Positions 33,144 through 43,029 of a DNA stretch of 64,000 nucleotides are shown one piece after another. A program made the position numbers and the translations under genes. Location: assembly GCA_963383645.1 (NCBI GenBank), contig OY726563.1:33696331-33760330 (forward strand), read 5' to 3'. How positions within the stretch are numbered: position 1 is the first letter of the stretch; the number at the start of each line of letters is the position of its first letter. This stretch comes from Muscardinus avellanarius (taxonomy: Eukaryota > Chordata > Mammalia > Rodentia > Gliridae). The notes under the pieces were generated by a model. It had not been told where the DNA came from, did no database searches, and saw only the letters and a list, made by a program, of their open reading frames with translations.

Positions 33144-33247
33144 CACCTACATAACTTTTTGCACAGCAAATTGTAGTAACTGTTCTATTTTGCTATTATT
33201 GTTAGTAACCTCGTACTATGCCTAATTTATAAATTAAACTTTATCAA

Positions 33248-33436
33248 ATTGAGCATGGTGATTCACACCTATAATCCTAGTACTTGGGAGGTTGAGACAG
33301 GACAACCTCAGCAAGTAATGAGACTCTCATCAACCTAGTGAGACCCTGTTTCCAAATAAAATCAGGCTGGAGGTATAGCTTGAGAGTAGAATACCTCTGG
33401 GTTCAATTCCCAGCACCAAAATTAATTAATTAATTG
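33248..33436 (+). mobile_element. SINE, type D, with (AATT)n tail
   Basis: The B1 half has an internal deletion after 'gacagga'. The ID half is complete and the tail is AATT repeats. Confidence 0.87.
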
Positions 33437-33469
33437 AATTTTATTATAAATATGTGCATATGGGAAAAA

Positions 33470-33575
33470 CATACAATGCATAGAGTTCAGTACTTTCTGC
33501 TGTTTCAGGCATCCACAGGGAGGTGGAACATATCTCCCATGGATACGGGGAGACCACTATACATTATTATGAACT
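33470..33575. mobile_element. Tigger-like DNA transposon fragment
   Basis: 'gttcagtactttctgctgtt' then 'tcaggcatccacaggg' and 'catggatacggggagacc' recall the end of Tigger-type elements. It is short and diverged. Confidence 0.5.
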
Positions 33576-33699
33576 ATAGGGAAATGTCTTGGGAAATTTT
33601 TGGCTTAGCACTAAACAGGCAATTTTGACAAAATTTGAGGGAAGAATGCTTTTCAAGCCCGCCACTCCTTAAACAAGGTATCAGGCTCACAGAATCCTC

Positions 33700-33935
33700 T
33701 GCTTTTTTTTTTTTTTTTTTTTTGGTATTAGAAATTGAACCCAAGGGCATTCTATCTCCAAGCTATACCCTCGGTTCTTTTTGTAAATTATTTTAATTTA
33801 ATTTTTGTTTTGAGACAGAGTCTAACTAGGTTGTTGAGAGTCTCACTAAGCTGCTGAGGCTGATCTCAAACATATGATCCTCCTGTCTCAGCTTCCCAAG
33901 TACTGGGATTACAGATGTGCGCCACCATACTCGGA
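33700..33935 (-). mobile_element. Antisense SINE, type D
   Basis: T22 tail, 'ggtattagaaattgaaccc' ID half, and a linker extended by 'attattttaatttaattt'. Confidence 0.88.
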
Positions 33936-34430
33936 TCCTCTTCTTAGAGCGACTTACGCATAAAGTCCTAAACGCACCATAGAATTTAGCCTCAAGAAGC
34001 AGAAGGACAGAAGCCATAGGCCTCTGTGGCTCTGCCTTGACCAGGTTTGGGCGGTCGCCACACACGCCGAGGACAGATTCTGCTCTCCGCCATTTGGCTG
34101 AGCCCCAGCTGGCCTCGTGCCCGGCTCGTACTCGTGCCCATCTGCCAGAGTGGCACCTGGCCCTCTCACAGCAGCAGATGGTTTCAGTGGATGTCTCCTT
34201 GCCAGTCTTTCCCACACTAACGCTCCAAACCAGCCCAGCTGCATCCGGGGATTTGATGGAATCCTTACACACTCTCGTTGCCTGTATCTTTTCTCTAATA
34301 GTTAAATTGCTTTTTTTTTCTCTCCTTTTTAACTTTCCTGCAATAGTAGGATTTGTATATAGCCTGTATTTTCTAAGACCAAATGTAACCTCACAGTAAA
34401 ACACCTGCAATTGTTTTGAAAAAGTATTTG
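33936..34430. other. Single-copy segment
   Basis: No recognised repeat. A plus-strand frame of 120 codons (34037-34399) and a minus-strand one of 194 codons (33826-34410, partly reading the SINE) overlap, with no domain in either. Probably noncoding. Confidence 0.4.
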
Positions 34431-34433
34431 TTT

Positions 34434-34641
34434 TAGCCAGGCATGTTGGCGTACACTTGTAACCCCAGCGTTTGGGAGACTGAGACGGGAGGATCGTGGT
34501 TTTCGGACAGCCTCAGCTACTTAGTGAGGCCCTTTACGACTCAGTGAGACCCTGTTTCAAAATAAAAATAAAAATAGGGCTAGGGTTATAGCTCGGAGGT
34601 AGAATGCCCCTGGGTTCCATCCCTAGTACCGAAAAAAAAAT
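34434..34641 (+). mobile_element. SINE, type A
   Basis: 'ggttttcggacagcctcagc' and 'ggttccatccctagtacc' are present. Flanking 'atttgttt' on both sides is a likely TSD. Confidence 0.88.
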
Positions 34642-34750
34642 CATTTGTTTTTCCATTTCACAGAACTTAACATATAGTTCATTTCACATTACTAGACCAA
34701 ACCAACTTTGACTTCCATAGATGCAGATGATTGGCCTAATAAAACCCATC

Positions 34751-34962
34751 GGGGAGACCTGTGCGATGGTGCACACCTGTAATCCTAGTATCTGGGAAGC
34801 TGAAACAGGAAGATCTCAGGTTCAAGACCAGTTTCAGCAGCTTAGCAAAAACCCGTTTCAAAATTTAAAAGAATTTTTTAAAGGGCTGGGGGTAGAGCTG
34901 AGAGGTAGAACCTTCCTGGGTTTAATCCACAGTGCCCAAAACCAAAACCAAAACAAGCAAAA
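34751..34962 (+). mobile_element. SINE, type D
   Basis: Starts 'gagacctgtgcgatggtgc' with an altered 5' end. The tail is (CCAAAA)n. Confidence 0.85.
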
Positions 34963-35098
34963 ACTTTGAAAACCTGTAGGGTAAGACAAAAATATGAAGG
35001 TCCATAGTTAAATCTTTGGTCTCAGATAGACAGGTTAGTGGCTCTGAGGACACTATGGGTTTAAAAGTTTTGTTTTGTTTTCATTTTTTAATAAAAAC

Positions 35099-35332
35099 TA
35101 GCCAGGCCTGGTGGCACACACTTGTAATCCCAGCATTCGGGAGGCTGAGACAGGAGGATCGCAGCGGTTCGCTGCCAGCCTCAGCTACTCAGTGATACCT
35201 CTGCAACTCAGTGATACCCTGTTTCAAAATAAAGAATAAAAAATAGGGCTGGGGTGTAGGTCGAAGGTAGAATGCCCCTGGGTTCCATCCCCAGTACCGC
35301 AAAAACAAAACAAAACAAAACAAAAAAAAAAA
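35099..35332 (+). mobile_element. SINE, type A
   Basis: 'cgcagcggttcgctgccagc' is a variant of the A-type 'ggttcgcggacagc'. The tail is (CAAAA)n. Confidence 0.9.
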
Positions 35333-35621
35333 AGCTGTGACTTAGGGCACCTAAATGTTCTAGATTTCCAAATGCAAGATCCCATCTCTGCCCTGGAGCT
35401 TCAGCCCGGGAGGGAACGGGTGGCCCCAGTGACCTGGCCCAAGGCTAGCAGGGCTCCTCCCCCAGTGCTAGGGCCTGCTCACGTCTGCCTGCCACCCAGC
35501 CCTGTGGCCACTGGGGCTGCCCTGCCACATCCAGTACTGTACAAATGCCAGCCTTGGGTGGAAGCTTCTTCTGCTACCACAGGGGTAAATAAAAGGGAAA
35601 GGAAGACATAAGTAATATGCA
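35333..35621. other. Single-copy segment
   Basis: GC-rich, no element recognised. A chance-like 79-codon frame. Confidence 0.3.
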
Positions 35622-35689
35622 TGGAATAGCTCTGGCCAATAGAACTATAATGGAGGCCACAGTCAGGATTCAACATTTTCTACTTGAAA

Positions 35690-35981
35690 CTAGAAATGTT
35701 CTACCTCTGAGCTACACCTCCAGCCCTTTTTATTTTTTGTTCTGAAACAGGATCTCACTAAGATACAGGGGCCTCACTAAAGTGGGTCTAGGGATGGAAC
35801 CTAGGAGCACTGGACCTCTGAGCTACACCCCTTGCCCTATTTTGTATTCTTTATTTTTAACAGGGTTTTACTAAGATGCAGAGGGCCTCACTAAGTAGCT
35901 GAGGCTGGCCTCGAACCGCGATCATCCAGTCTCAGCCTCCCAAATGCTGGAATTACAATCATGTGCCACCACACCCAAGTT
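35690..35981 (-). mobile_element. Antisense SINE truncated by a type A copy
   Basis: The D copy (35690-35780) stops inside its B1 half. The A copy (35782-35978) begins 'gggtctagggatggaacc'. Confidence 0.85.
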
Positions 35982-36005
35982 AACTACCCATATATTTTAA
36001 GAAAT

Positions 36006-36248
36006 AAAAAGAAACAGGTGAGCCTGGCATGGTGCCACACACTTGTAATCCCAGTCCTTGGGAGGCTGAGAAAGGAGAATAGCAGGTTTGCAGCCAGCCT
36101 CAGCTACTTGGTGAGGCCCTCCGCAACTTAGTGAGACCCTGTTTCAAAATTAAGAATGAAAAAATAGGGCCGGGAGATAGCTTGGAGGTAGAATGCACCT
36201 GGGGTCATTCCCCAGTTATGCAAAAGAAAAAAAAAAAGAAACAGGTGA
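36006..36248 (+). mobile_element. SINE with 16-bp TSD
   Basis: The TSD 'aaaaagaaacaggtga' is at 36006-36021 and 36233-36248, and its first bases merge with the A-tail. The body is type A/D intermediate. Confidence 0.92.
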
Positions 36249-36462
36249 AATTAATTTTATTAGGAGACTTTATTTAGCCCAATATGCCAAGAATAATACC
36301 ATTTCAACCTGTAATCCATATGAACCTTTATTAAGGAGACATCTTACATTCTGATTTTTGATCTAAATCTCCAGAATTCAGTATCAATTTTATATCTCAG
36401 CTCAGAAGAGATACATTTTGTGTGCTCAACTGCCATGCGTGGTTACCATATTAGAAAACACA

Positions 36463-36577
36463 GGCCTTCAACCTCAACAACTTAGTGAGAGCCTGTTTCA
36501 AAATAAAATAAAATAAGTCTGGGGCGTAGGTCAGAGGTAGAATACCCTTGGGTTCAATCCCCAGCACCCCCCAAAAT
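36463..36577 (+). mobile_element. SINE, 5'-truncated
   Basis: Begins in the second half of the B1 monomer ('caacttagtgagagcctg') and keeps a whole ID half. Confidence 0.82.
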
Positions 36578-36692
36578 CAACAGGATTGGCCTCTTGGGAA
36601 GAAAAATGGGAGACAAAGAAGGCAAAGTTACTTTTAACCATAGTGGTTTTGTTTTACTTGGATTACGTACCAAGTATATGGATTGTATATTG

Positions 36693-36693
<1 letters not shown>

Positions 36694-36739
<46 letters not shown>

Positions 36740-36805
36740 TATTTGAAGTGATGATATTCAGTGTTGTCAAGGAAAAGGAAAGCAAGCCCATCGTTACAAT
36801 GGTAA

Positions 36806-36839
<34 letters not shown>
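36694..36839. repeat. (CA)n and (GT)n microsatellites 70 bp apart
   Basis: (CA)n at 36695-36737 and (GT)n at 36808-36838 are inverted relative to each other and not attached to a recognisable SINE. They could pair as a long hairpin in single strands. Confidence 0.9.
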
Positions 36840-36914
36840 GATACCACTATCCTGGTGGGGGGGGGATTGATACCACTATACTACTAGAAATATTTCCTAA
36901 AGAAATAACTAGAA

Positions 36915-37120
36915 GCCGAGCACAATGGCACATAGCTATAATCCCAGTACTTGGGAGGTTGAGACAGGAGGATCACAGGTTCAAGGCCAGTCTCTGCAGT
37001 TTAGCAAGACCTGCAGCAACTTAGCATGATCCTATTTCAAAATAAAAAATAAAAATGGCTAGAAGTATAGCTCAGTGGTAGAACCCTTCTGGGCTCAATC
37101 TCTAGTTCTACCCCCCCCTC
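36915..37120 (+). mobile_element. SINE, type D
   Basis: Complete, ends 'caatctctagttctacc' with a C-run. Confidence 0.87.
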
Positions 37121-37321
37121 AAATAATGACTAGACAAGAGAGCCAGTGTTATAGACAAGGATGTTCATTTCAGCATGGTAGGCAGTTCTTACAGGAACAC
37201 TGAAGCCATCTAAAGCTTCGTAAACAGATGTGCGGTCAAACTGCACCCTCTGGAGGGGGCGGCTTCTAAAGACAGGCAGCAAGAGGAAGTCACCAATAGT
37301 CAAAGCTACCCTTGAAAGTTG

Positions 37322-37415
37322 AGGACTGGGGGTGTAGCTCCAAGGTAGAGCACATGCTTAGCATGCGCAAGGCCTTGATCCCCAAGATAAAACAAAAGAA
37401 AAAGAAAAAAGAACA
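37322..37415 (+). mobile_element. Stand-alone ID element
   Basis: 'gactgggggtgtagctccaa', 'agagcacatgcttagcatgc' and 'aaggccttgatcccc' form a simple ID/BC1-like unit. It retains the anticodon-region segment that the composite SINEs have lost. Confidence 0.88.
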
Positions 37416-37547
37416 CAGAATAGAAACCTATTGGAAGTTCAGCCTAAATCCTACACAGCAAGGCCCCTGTCTGAGGGCGAGTCCCTGATGGAGGAGTTTG
37501 CATACACGTAAGAGCCAAACTGTGTGGAGAACCTGTTAGCTAATATC

Positions 37548-37750
37548 AGAATTGAAAACACCTAGCCAGGCGTGGTGGCACATGCTTGTCATCCCCGCGC
37601 TTGGGAGGCAGAGACAGGAGGATCGCGCAAGTTTCAAGCCAGCTGCACGCGCTGGCTTAGGAGACCCTGTTTCCAAATAAAAAATGTAAAAATAGGTCTG
37701 GGAGTGTAGCCCAGAGGTAGAAGGGCTTCCAGGAACCCTAGTACCACCGA

Positions 37751-37821
<71 letters not shown>

Positions 37822-37864
37822 GAAGAAAGAAAGAAAGAAAAGGAAAAAAGAATTGAAAACACCT
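37548..37864 (+). mobile_element. SINE, type C, with (GAAA)n tail and TSD
   Basis: The 16-bp TSD 'agaattgaaaacacct' is perfect at 37548-37563 and 37849-37864. The body has 'gggcttccaggaaccc'. The tail is about 100 bp of GAAA. Confidence 0.95.
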
Positions 37865-38036
37865 GCAGACGTCGAATATTTGTGACTTCCATCTCACGCT
37901 CATTCTTTGAGAAAACTCATGGACAGCATCGCCCCTAGTATTTGAACTGTGTTCTCGTACTAAGCAACATGCACACAGTTCAACTGGCATATTTTAACAG
38001 GGTATCTGATGTAACTCTGCAATATCCTGATGTGGA

Positions 38037-38357
38037 CATATTATCATTATTTTTTGTGGGTCTAGGGATGGAACCCAGGGGCATTCTACCTCTGAGCTAC
38101 AACTCCTGTCCTATTTTTTATTCTTTCTTTTTTTTTTTTTTTTTTTGCGGGTCTGGGGATGGAACCCAGGGGCATTCGACCTCTGAGCTACACCCCCTGC
38201 CCTAGTTTTTATTCTTTATTTTGAAACCAGGTCTCACTGAGTTGCAAAGGGCCTCACTAAGTAGCTGAGGCTGGCCACAAACCGCGATCCTCTGGTCTCA
38301 GCCTCCCAAATGCTGGGATTTCAAGTGTGCGCCACCACGCCCGGCTCTTTCTTTCTT

Positions 38358-38396
<39 letters not shown>

Positions 38397-38529
38397 AAAC
38401 AGGGTCCACTAAGTTGTGGAGGGCCTCAATTAAGTAGCGGAGGCTGTCTGCCAACTGCAATCCTCTGGTCTCAGCCTCCTAAATGCTGAGATTACAAGCG
38501 TGCGCCACCACACCCGGCTGGCATATTAT
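38037..38529 (-). mobile_element. Two nested antisense type A SINEs
   Basis: Outer ID half 38052-38130, inner copy 38147-38346, outer B1 half about 38395-38519 after a T35 run. 'catattat' at 38037-38044 and 38522-38529 is the outer TSD. Confidence 0.88.
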
Positions 38530-38646
38530 GTTTTGTCCCTGTGGCTTAGGACTGCAATACAAATTATTTTGTCTTTTGTCTTTTTTCATGTACACATATC
38601 CCCCTGAAAGCGAATTTTGCATTACTTCTATAATATAGAAATAATT

Positions 38647-38851
38647 TTTTGTGGCACTGGGAATAGAACCCAGGGGCATTCTACCTCAGAGAGACACCTT
38701 CAGCCCTTTTATTGTTTTTATTTTGAAACGGTGTCTCACCTTAAGTTGCAGAGAGTCTTGCTAAATTGCTGAGGCTGGCTTCAGTCCTGGAATCCTCCTG
38801 TCTCAGCCTCCCAGATACTGGGTTATAAGCCTGTGCCACCACATATGGCTT
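38647..38851 (-). mobile_element. Antisense SINE, type D
   Basis: 'ggcactgggaatagaaccc' ID half, and 'gagagacaccttcagccc' in place of the usual 'gagctacacccccag'. Confidence 0.87.
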
Positions 38852-39001
38852 TGAAAATAGTTTTTAAGTAAGTGATCACCCACCATGAGGTGATCTAGTC
38901 GAGACAGAGAGGTCCCTCTGGCTCCCCTGGGCCTCCTCAAAAGAGAAAATAATATGCTTTACTTCAAGTCCAGGTACCTTCCATTTCCTTCACATCAAGA
39001 A

Positions 39002-39171
39002 GGGCTTGGAGGATGAGACAGGAAGACCACAGGTTTGAGGCTAGCCTCAGCAACTTAGCAAAAATCTCAGCAATTTAGCAAGGCTCTGTTTCAAAATTAA
39101 AAAAATAAAATAGGAGTGAAGGTATAGCTCAGAGGTACAATGCCCCTGAGTCAGACCCCAGTATAAAAAAG
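39002..39171 (+). mobile_element. SINE, 5'-truncated
   Basis: Begins at 'gcttggaggatgagacagg', within the B1 half, and has a complete ID half. Confidence 0.82.
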
Positions 39172-39689
39172 TTAGAAATGTCTCCTACAGAGATGGCTCC
39201 CACCCCAAGGACTCCACTACACCCCTCTATTTTCTTCAGGGTTGTGGTGGAATTTGTCACCACCTATAGACCATCATGCTGTGCTTATAAAGTTGGCATG
39301 GCTCAACTCCCAGCCTTGGTCCAGTGGGAAAGACTTTGGCAAACACAGGACACCTTCCAGGACAACACACACAATCTTCAGATACTCGGTTAAGTTGAGC
39401 ATGAACCACTCAAGGGTCCCTCGTGGCAGCTTGTTGTCATTTCCAGTAAGCAAACTCCAGCCTCGTAACATGCTAGTGGGCATCACTCCCATGATGCTAG
39501 AACAGCTGCCTCAGAACAGGACTGTCCAGACAGTACCGGGTAATCTGCAGAGCAAGCCTTGAAGATGTCACCATTCCTACTTCATAGCTAGGCTCCAGCG
39601 GACAAAATAACTTGCCTAAGTGTTGCAGGTTGGGTTTCCCAGGAAGGGAAATTCTGCCTGAGGCAGAGTTGAGTGCGCATGTCTTAGCT
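39172..39689. other. Single-copy region with unassigned open frames
   Basis: No repeat recognised. A plus-strand frame of 106 codons (39242-39562) and a minus-strand frame of 72 codons (39274-39492) overlap. The minus translation has a hydrophobic segment and looks protein-like, but I cannot name a family. Confidence 0.35.
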
Positions 39690-40070
39690 TTTTGTGTGTG
39701 TGTGTGACTATAACAAAATACCTGAAACCAGATAATTTATAAAGAATGAAGGTTTTTGGCTCACAGTTCGAGAGGCTGGGAAGTCCAAGAGCATAGCGCT
39801 GGCATCTGGTTGGCACCTGGTGGAGGCCTTCGTGATTCGTTTGTCACATGGCAGTAGTTTCACATGGTGAGGCCGAGCAAACGTGTTAGTTCAGTCTCTC
39901 TTCCTCTTTTTATGAAACCACTGATGCCATCAGGGGGCCCCGCCCTTGTGACTTCATCTAATTCTGATTACGTCCCAGAGGACTCACCTCCAAATATCAT
40001 CAACATATGAATTTGGGAATTAAGTTTGCAATACAAGAACTTTCAGGAAACACGTTCAAAGCATAGCAGT
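39690..40070 (-). mobile_element. MaLR/MST-type LTR, antisense
   Basis: 'gactataacaaaatacctga', 'cacagttcgagaggctggga', 'gacttcatctaattctgatt' and 'ggaaacacgttcaaagcata' appear in antisense order. Nearly complete. Confidence 0.8.
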
Positions 40071-40097
40071 GCAGGATGTTTGTTAAAAATCCTTGGA

Positions 40098-40640
40098 GAA
40101 GCTGTGTGCAGTGTTGCCTGTCTAGAATCCCAGTACTTAAAAGGCTGAGACAGGAGGATCACAGGTTCAAGGCCAGGCTCAGCAACTTAGGGAGACCTTG
40201 AGCAATTTAGCCAGACCCTGTTTCAAATTAAAAAATAAAAGGAAGGTGAAAGCTAAGGAGAAATGCGTCATAGGAGAAACTCTAGATGAAAAAGGAAAAC
40301 CTATAGAGGAGCAAACAAGACAACCTAAATGAGGGACGGAGGGGGGAAGAAGGAAATTCTCTAAAACACACAATGTACTTAAACATATCAAAGTCGACCA
40401 CTAAGCCAAGCATGGGAGGGAAGGATGGGGAAAGAATAGGGTGGGGATTGGGTAGGGGCTAACTGGGTGATGTGCGCATGTATGTCTACACAAGTTTTTA
40501 CCCCATTATGATGTGTGAATACAGTGCACTAATAAAAAAATTTTAAAAACAAAATAAAATAATAAAATAAAAGGAAGGACTAGGGGTATAACAGAGGTAC
40601 AGTGCCTGGAATTCAATTCCCAGTACAAAAAGAAGACAAA
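40098..40640 (+). mobile_element. SINE, type D, split at its linker by an L1 tail
   Basis: B1 half 40098-40240 and ID half from about 40576 to 40640. The gap holds the L1 3' end at 40247-40563. Confidence 0.9.
40231..40578 (+). mobile_element. L1 3' end, 5'-truncated, with TSD
   Basis: The body is 40247-40563, a 3' UTR ending 'agtgcactaataaaaaaatt' with an A-rich tail. The TSD 'aaaataaaaggaagg' is at 40232-40246 and 40564-40578. No ORF2 sequence remains. Confidence 0.85.
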
Positions 40641-40723
40641 GACTCAACCAATCAGACACAGCCACCAAACTTACGCTTATATAACTAGAGGGGGGAAATT
40701 ATATAACTAACTAGGGACTGTCA

Positions 40724-41190
40724 ATCAAGATCAATTAAATCACAATTCACAATAGCCAAATTATGGAACCAATCTAGGTGTCTGTCAACAGATGAACGGA
40801 TAAAGAAAATGTATATATATTTACACACACACACACACACACACAGAGTGAAGTTTTACGTAGCCAAAGAGAACATAATTATGTCATTTTCTGGGAAACA
40901 CTGTGGCACTAGAGAACATCGAGCTAAGTGAGATGAGCCAGATGTGGAAATTCAAGAACCACAGGTTTTCTCTTATTTGTCGAAGCTAGAGAGAGGAAAG
41001 GAAAGAAAAGAGCACTCAGGAAAATGAGGAGCGAGACCAGCAGAGTAGTGGAAGGAGGTTGGGGAGGGAGGTGGGGAGGGAAAGGAGGGAAACAGATGGA
41101 ATGAAGTTATGTACATATATAAATGGGCCACTATGAATCTCACTATCCTGGCAATTATAGTGCACCAATAAAACATTTCAAAAGATAGAC
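40724..41190 (+). mobile_element. L1 end: ORF2 terminus and 3' UTR
   Basis: 'aggtgtctgtcaacagatga' and 'cggataaagaaaatgtatat' are the ORF2 end region, followed by the purine-rich UTR and 'tgcaccaataaaacattt'. A (CA)n at 40829-40850 lies inside. Confidence 0.82.
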
Positions 41191-41472
41191 CAAATAAGGA
41201 AACTGGCACCCATCACATACTTCCTTTGCGTTGCTTCCTTGTACAGCTTACCAAATTCCCCACCTTGTGTTCCCTGGGTGAAACTCCTGAACCACTCCTG
41301 CTTTGGAGTTACCCAATTCATGAGTGGTTGACTGCTCAAATAAACCCTTTAAAGTTTTATTGTGTTCTTGGTTTACTTTTTAAACATTTCTTTCCAGGAT
41401 CACATACAGGTGAATATTTTGCATAGAGGAAAATTCTATACCAATGTTTGTCAGTATTAGAAAGGTAAAAAT
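41191..41472. other. Single-copy segment
   Basis: No gene or repeat recognised. Confidence 0.3.
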
Positions 41473-41911
41473 TTAGCAGGGCATGGTGGTGTACACCTAC
41501 AATCCCAGTACTTGAGAGGCTGAGACAGGGGGATTGCAGGTTGAAGGCCAGCCTCAGCAACTTGGCAAGAACCTGTTTCAAAATAAAAAAGGCTAGAGCC
41601 GGGCATGGTGGCGCACGCTTGTAATCCCAGCATTTGGGAGGCTGAGACAGGAGAATTGTTCAGGTTCGAAGCCAGCCTCAGTTACTTAGTGAGGCCCGCC
41701 GTAACTTAGTGAGACCCTGTTTCAAAATTAAGAATAAAAATAGGGCTGGGGATATAGCTTGGAGGTGGAGTACCCCTGGGTTCCATCCCCAGACCCACAA
41801 AAATAAATAAATAAATAAATAAATAAATAAGGCTGATGTTGTAGAATGTCCCTCAGTTTAATCTGAAAGAAGAAAGAAGAAAAAGAAAGAAAGAAATTGA
41901 ATGAGGGAGGA

Positions 41912-41964
<53 letters not shown>
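41473..41964 (+). mobile_element. SINE split at linker by a type A SINE, then (GA)n
   Basis: Outer B1 half 41473-41592, inner type A 41597-41824, outer ID remnant 41831-41866. The purine tail has GAAA units and then (GA)n at 41916-41961. Confidence 0.88.
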
Positions 41965-41969
41965 CTAGG

Positions 41970-42295
41970 ATTATTTGTCGGCATGATGGTGTACGTTTGT
42001 AATCCCAGTACTTGAGAGGCTGGGACAAGAGGATCACAGGTTTGAGGCCAGCTTTAGCTACTTAGTGAGTCTCTCTGCAACTTAGTGAGAACCTGTTTCA
42101 AAGATAAAGAATAAGCCGGGCGTGGTGGTGCACGCTTGTAATTCCAGCGCTTGGGAGGCTGAGACAGAAGGATCGCACAGGTTCGAAGCCAGCCTCAGCT
42201 ACTGAGTGAGACTGTTTCAAATAAAGTATAAAATAGGTCTGGGAGTATAGCCTGGAGGTAGAAAAAACCCTGGTTCTACCCCCAGCACCACAAAA

Positions 42296-42338
<43 letters not shown>

Positions 42339-42775
42339 AAATTTATAAAAGATAGAATAGGGCTGCGGTGTAACTCGTAGGTAGAATGCCCTTGGGTTCA
42401 ATCTCCAAGTATTGCAAACAATAAAAATGTAAAAGTAAAATAAGAAAATAAAGAATAAGCTGGGCACGGTGGCACACGCTTGTAATCCTAGTTTCTGGGA
42501 GGCTGAGAGAAGAGGATGGCAGGTTTGCGGCCAGCCTCAGCCATGTAGTGAGGCCGTATGCAACAGTGAGACCCTGTTTCAAAATAAAGAATAAAATAGG
42601 GCAGGGGGTGTAGCTTGGAGGTAGAATGCCCCTGAGTTCCATTCCTAGTATGGCAAAAAAATAAAAATTAAAAAAAAGGGGCTGGAGGTTTAGCTGGAGA
42701 TGTAGCTCAGAGGTTGAATGCCCCTGGGTTCGATCCCTAGTACTGAAAGAGAGAGACAGAGACAAACAGATTTGT
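41970..42775 (+). mobile_element. SINE cluster with linker insertions
   Basis: Outer B1 half 41972-42113, inner type B 42114-42341 with (AAAT)n tail, outer ID half 42360-42415. A further A-type copy lies at 42455-42678, and an ID half at 42680-42750 has a doubled 'gtttagctggagatgtagct'. Confidence 0.85.
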
Positions 42776-42779
42776 CAGT

Positions 42780-43029
42780 ATTTAGCCAGTCCTGGCTTAG
42801 AGATCTTACTCATGCCTTCCTGCCACCCACCCTCCATCTTGGGCCTTGGGATTGGTCTGTTCTCTGGGCTGTGAGCTGTCAATTCCCAGCCCAGAGTCAG
42901 TGTGGGAGGGACTGCACAAGGGCATGAATACCGGGGACTGTGCGGCTCCATATGGGTGCCTAATGGCAGCTCGCCGCAGTAGTCAGGCATGCATTCGTTT
43001 ATAACTGCCGCTGGCATCCACCCATCAAA
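42780..43029. other. Single-copy segment
   Basis: No repeat or gene recognised. Confidence 0.3.

Larger units (their letters stand above)
35622..36480 (+). mobile_element. Old mammalian DNA-type repeat split by SINEs
   Basis: The ends 'agctctggccaatagaacta' (near 35625) and 'actgccatgcgtggttacca' (near 36430) with a middle 'tttatttagcccaatatgcc' resemble the ancient element ending in 'catgtggctagtggctac'. Probably a nonautonomous hAT, but the family is not certain. SINEs occupy 35690-35981 and 36022-36232. Confidence 0.55.

Noticed and set aside
33826..34410. 194-codon minus-strand frame
   Set aside because: Its C-terminal part is SINE sequence and the rest overlaps an equally long plus-strand frame.
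37322..37415. tRNA gene
   Set aside because: It has tRNA-like A and B boxes but is an ID retroposon: no complete cloverleaf, and followed by an A-rich tail.
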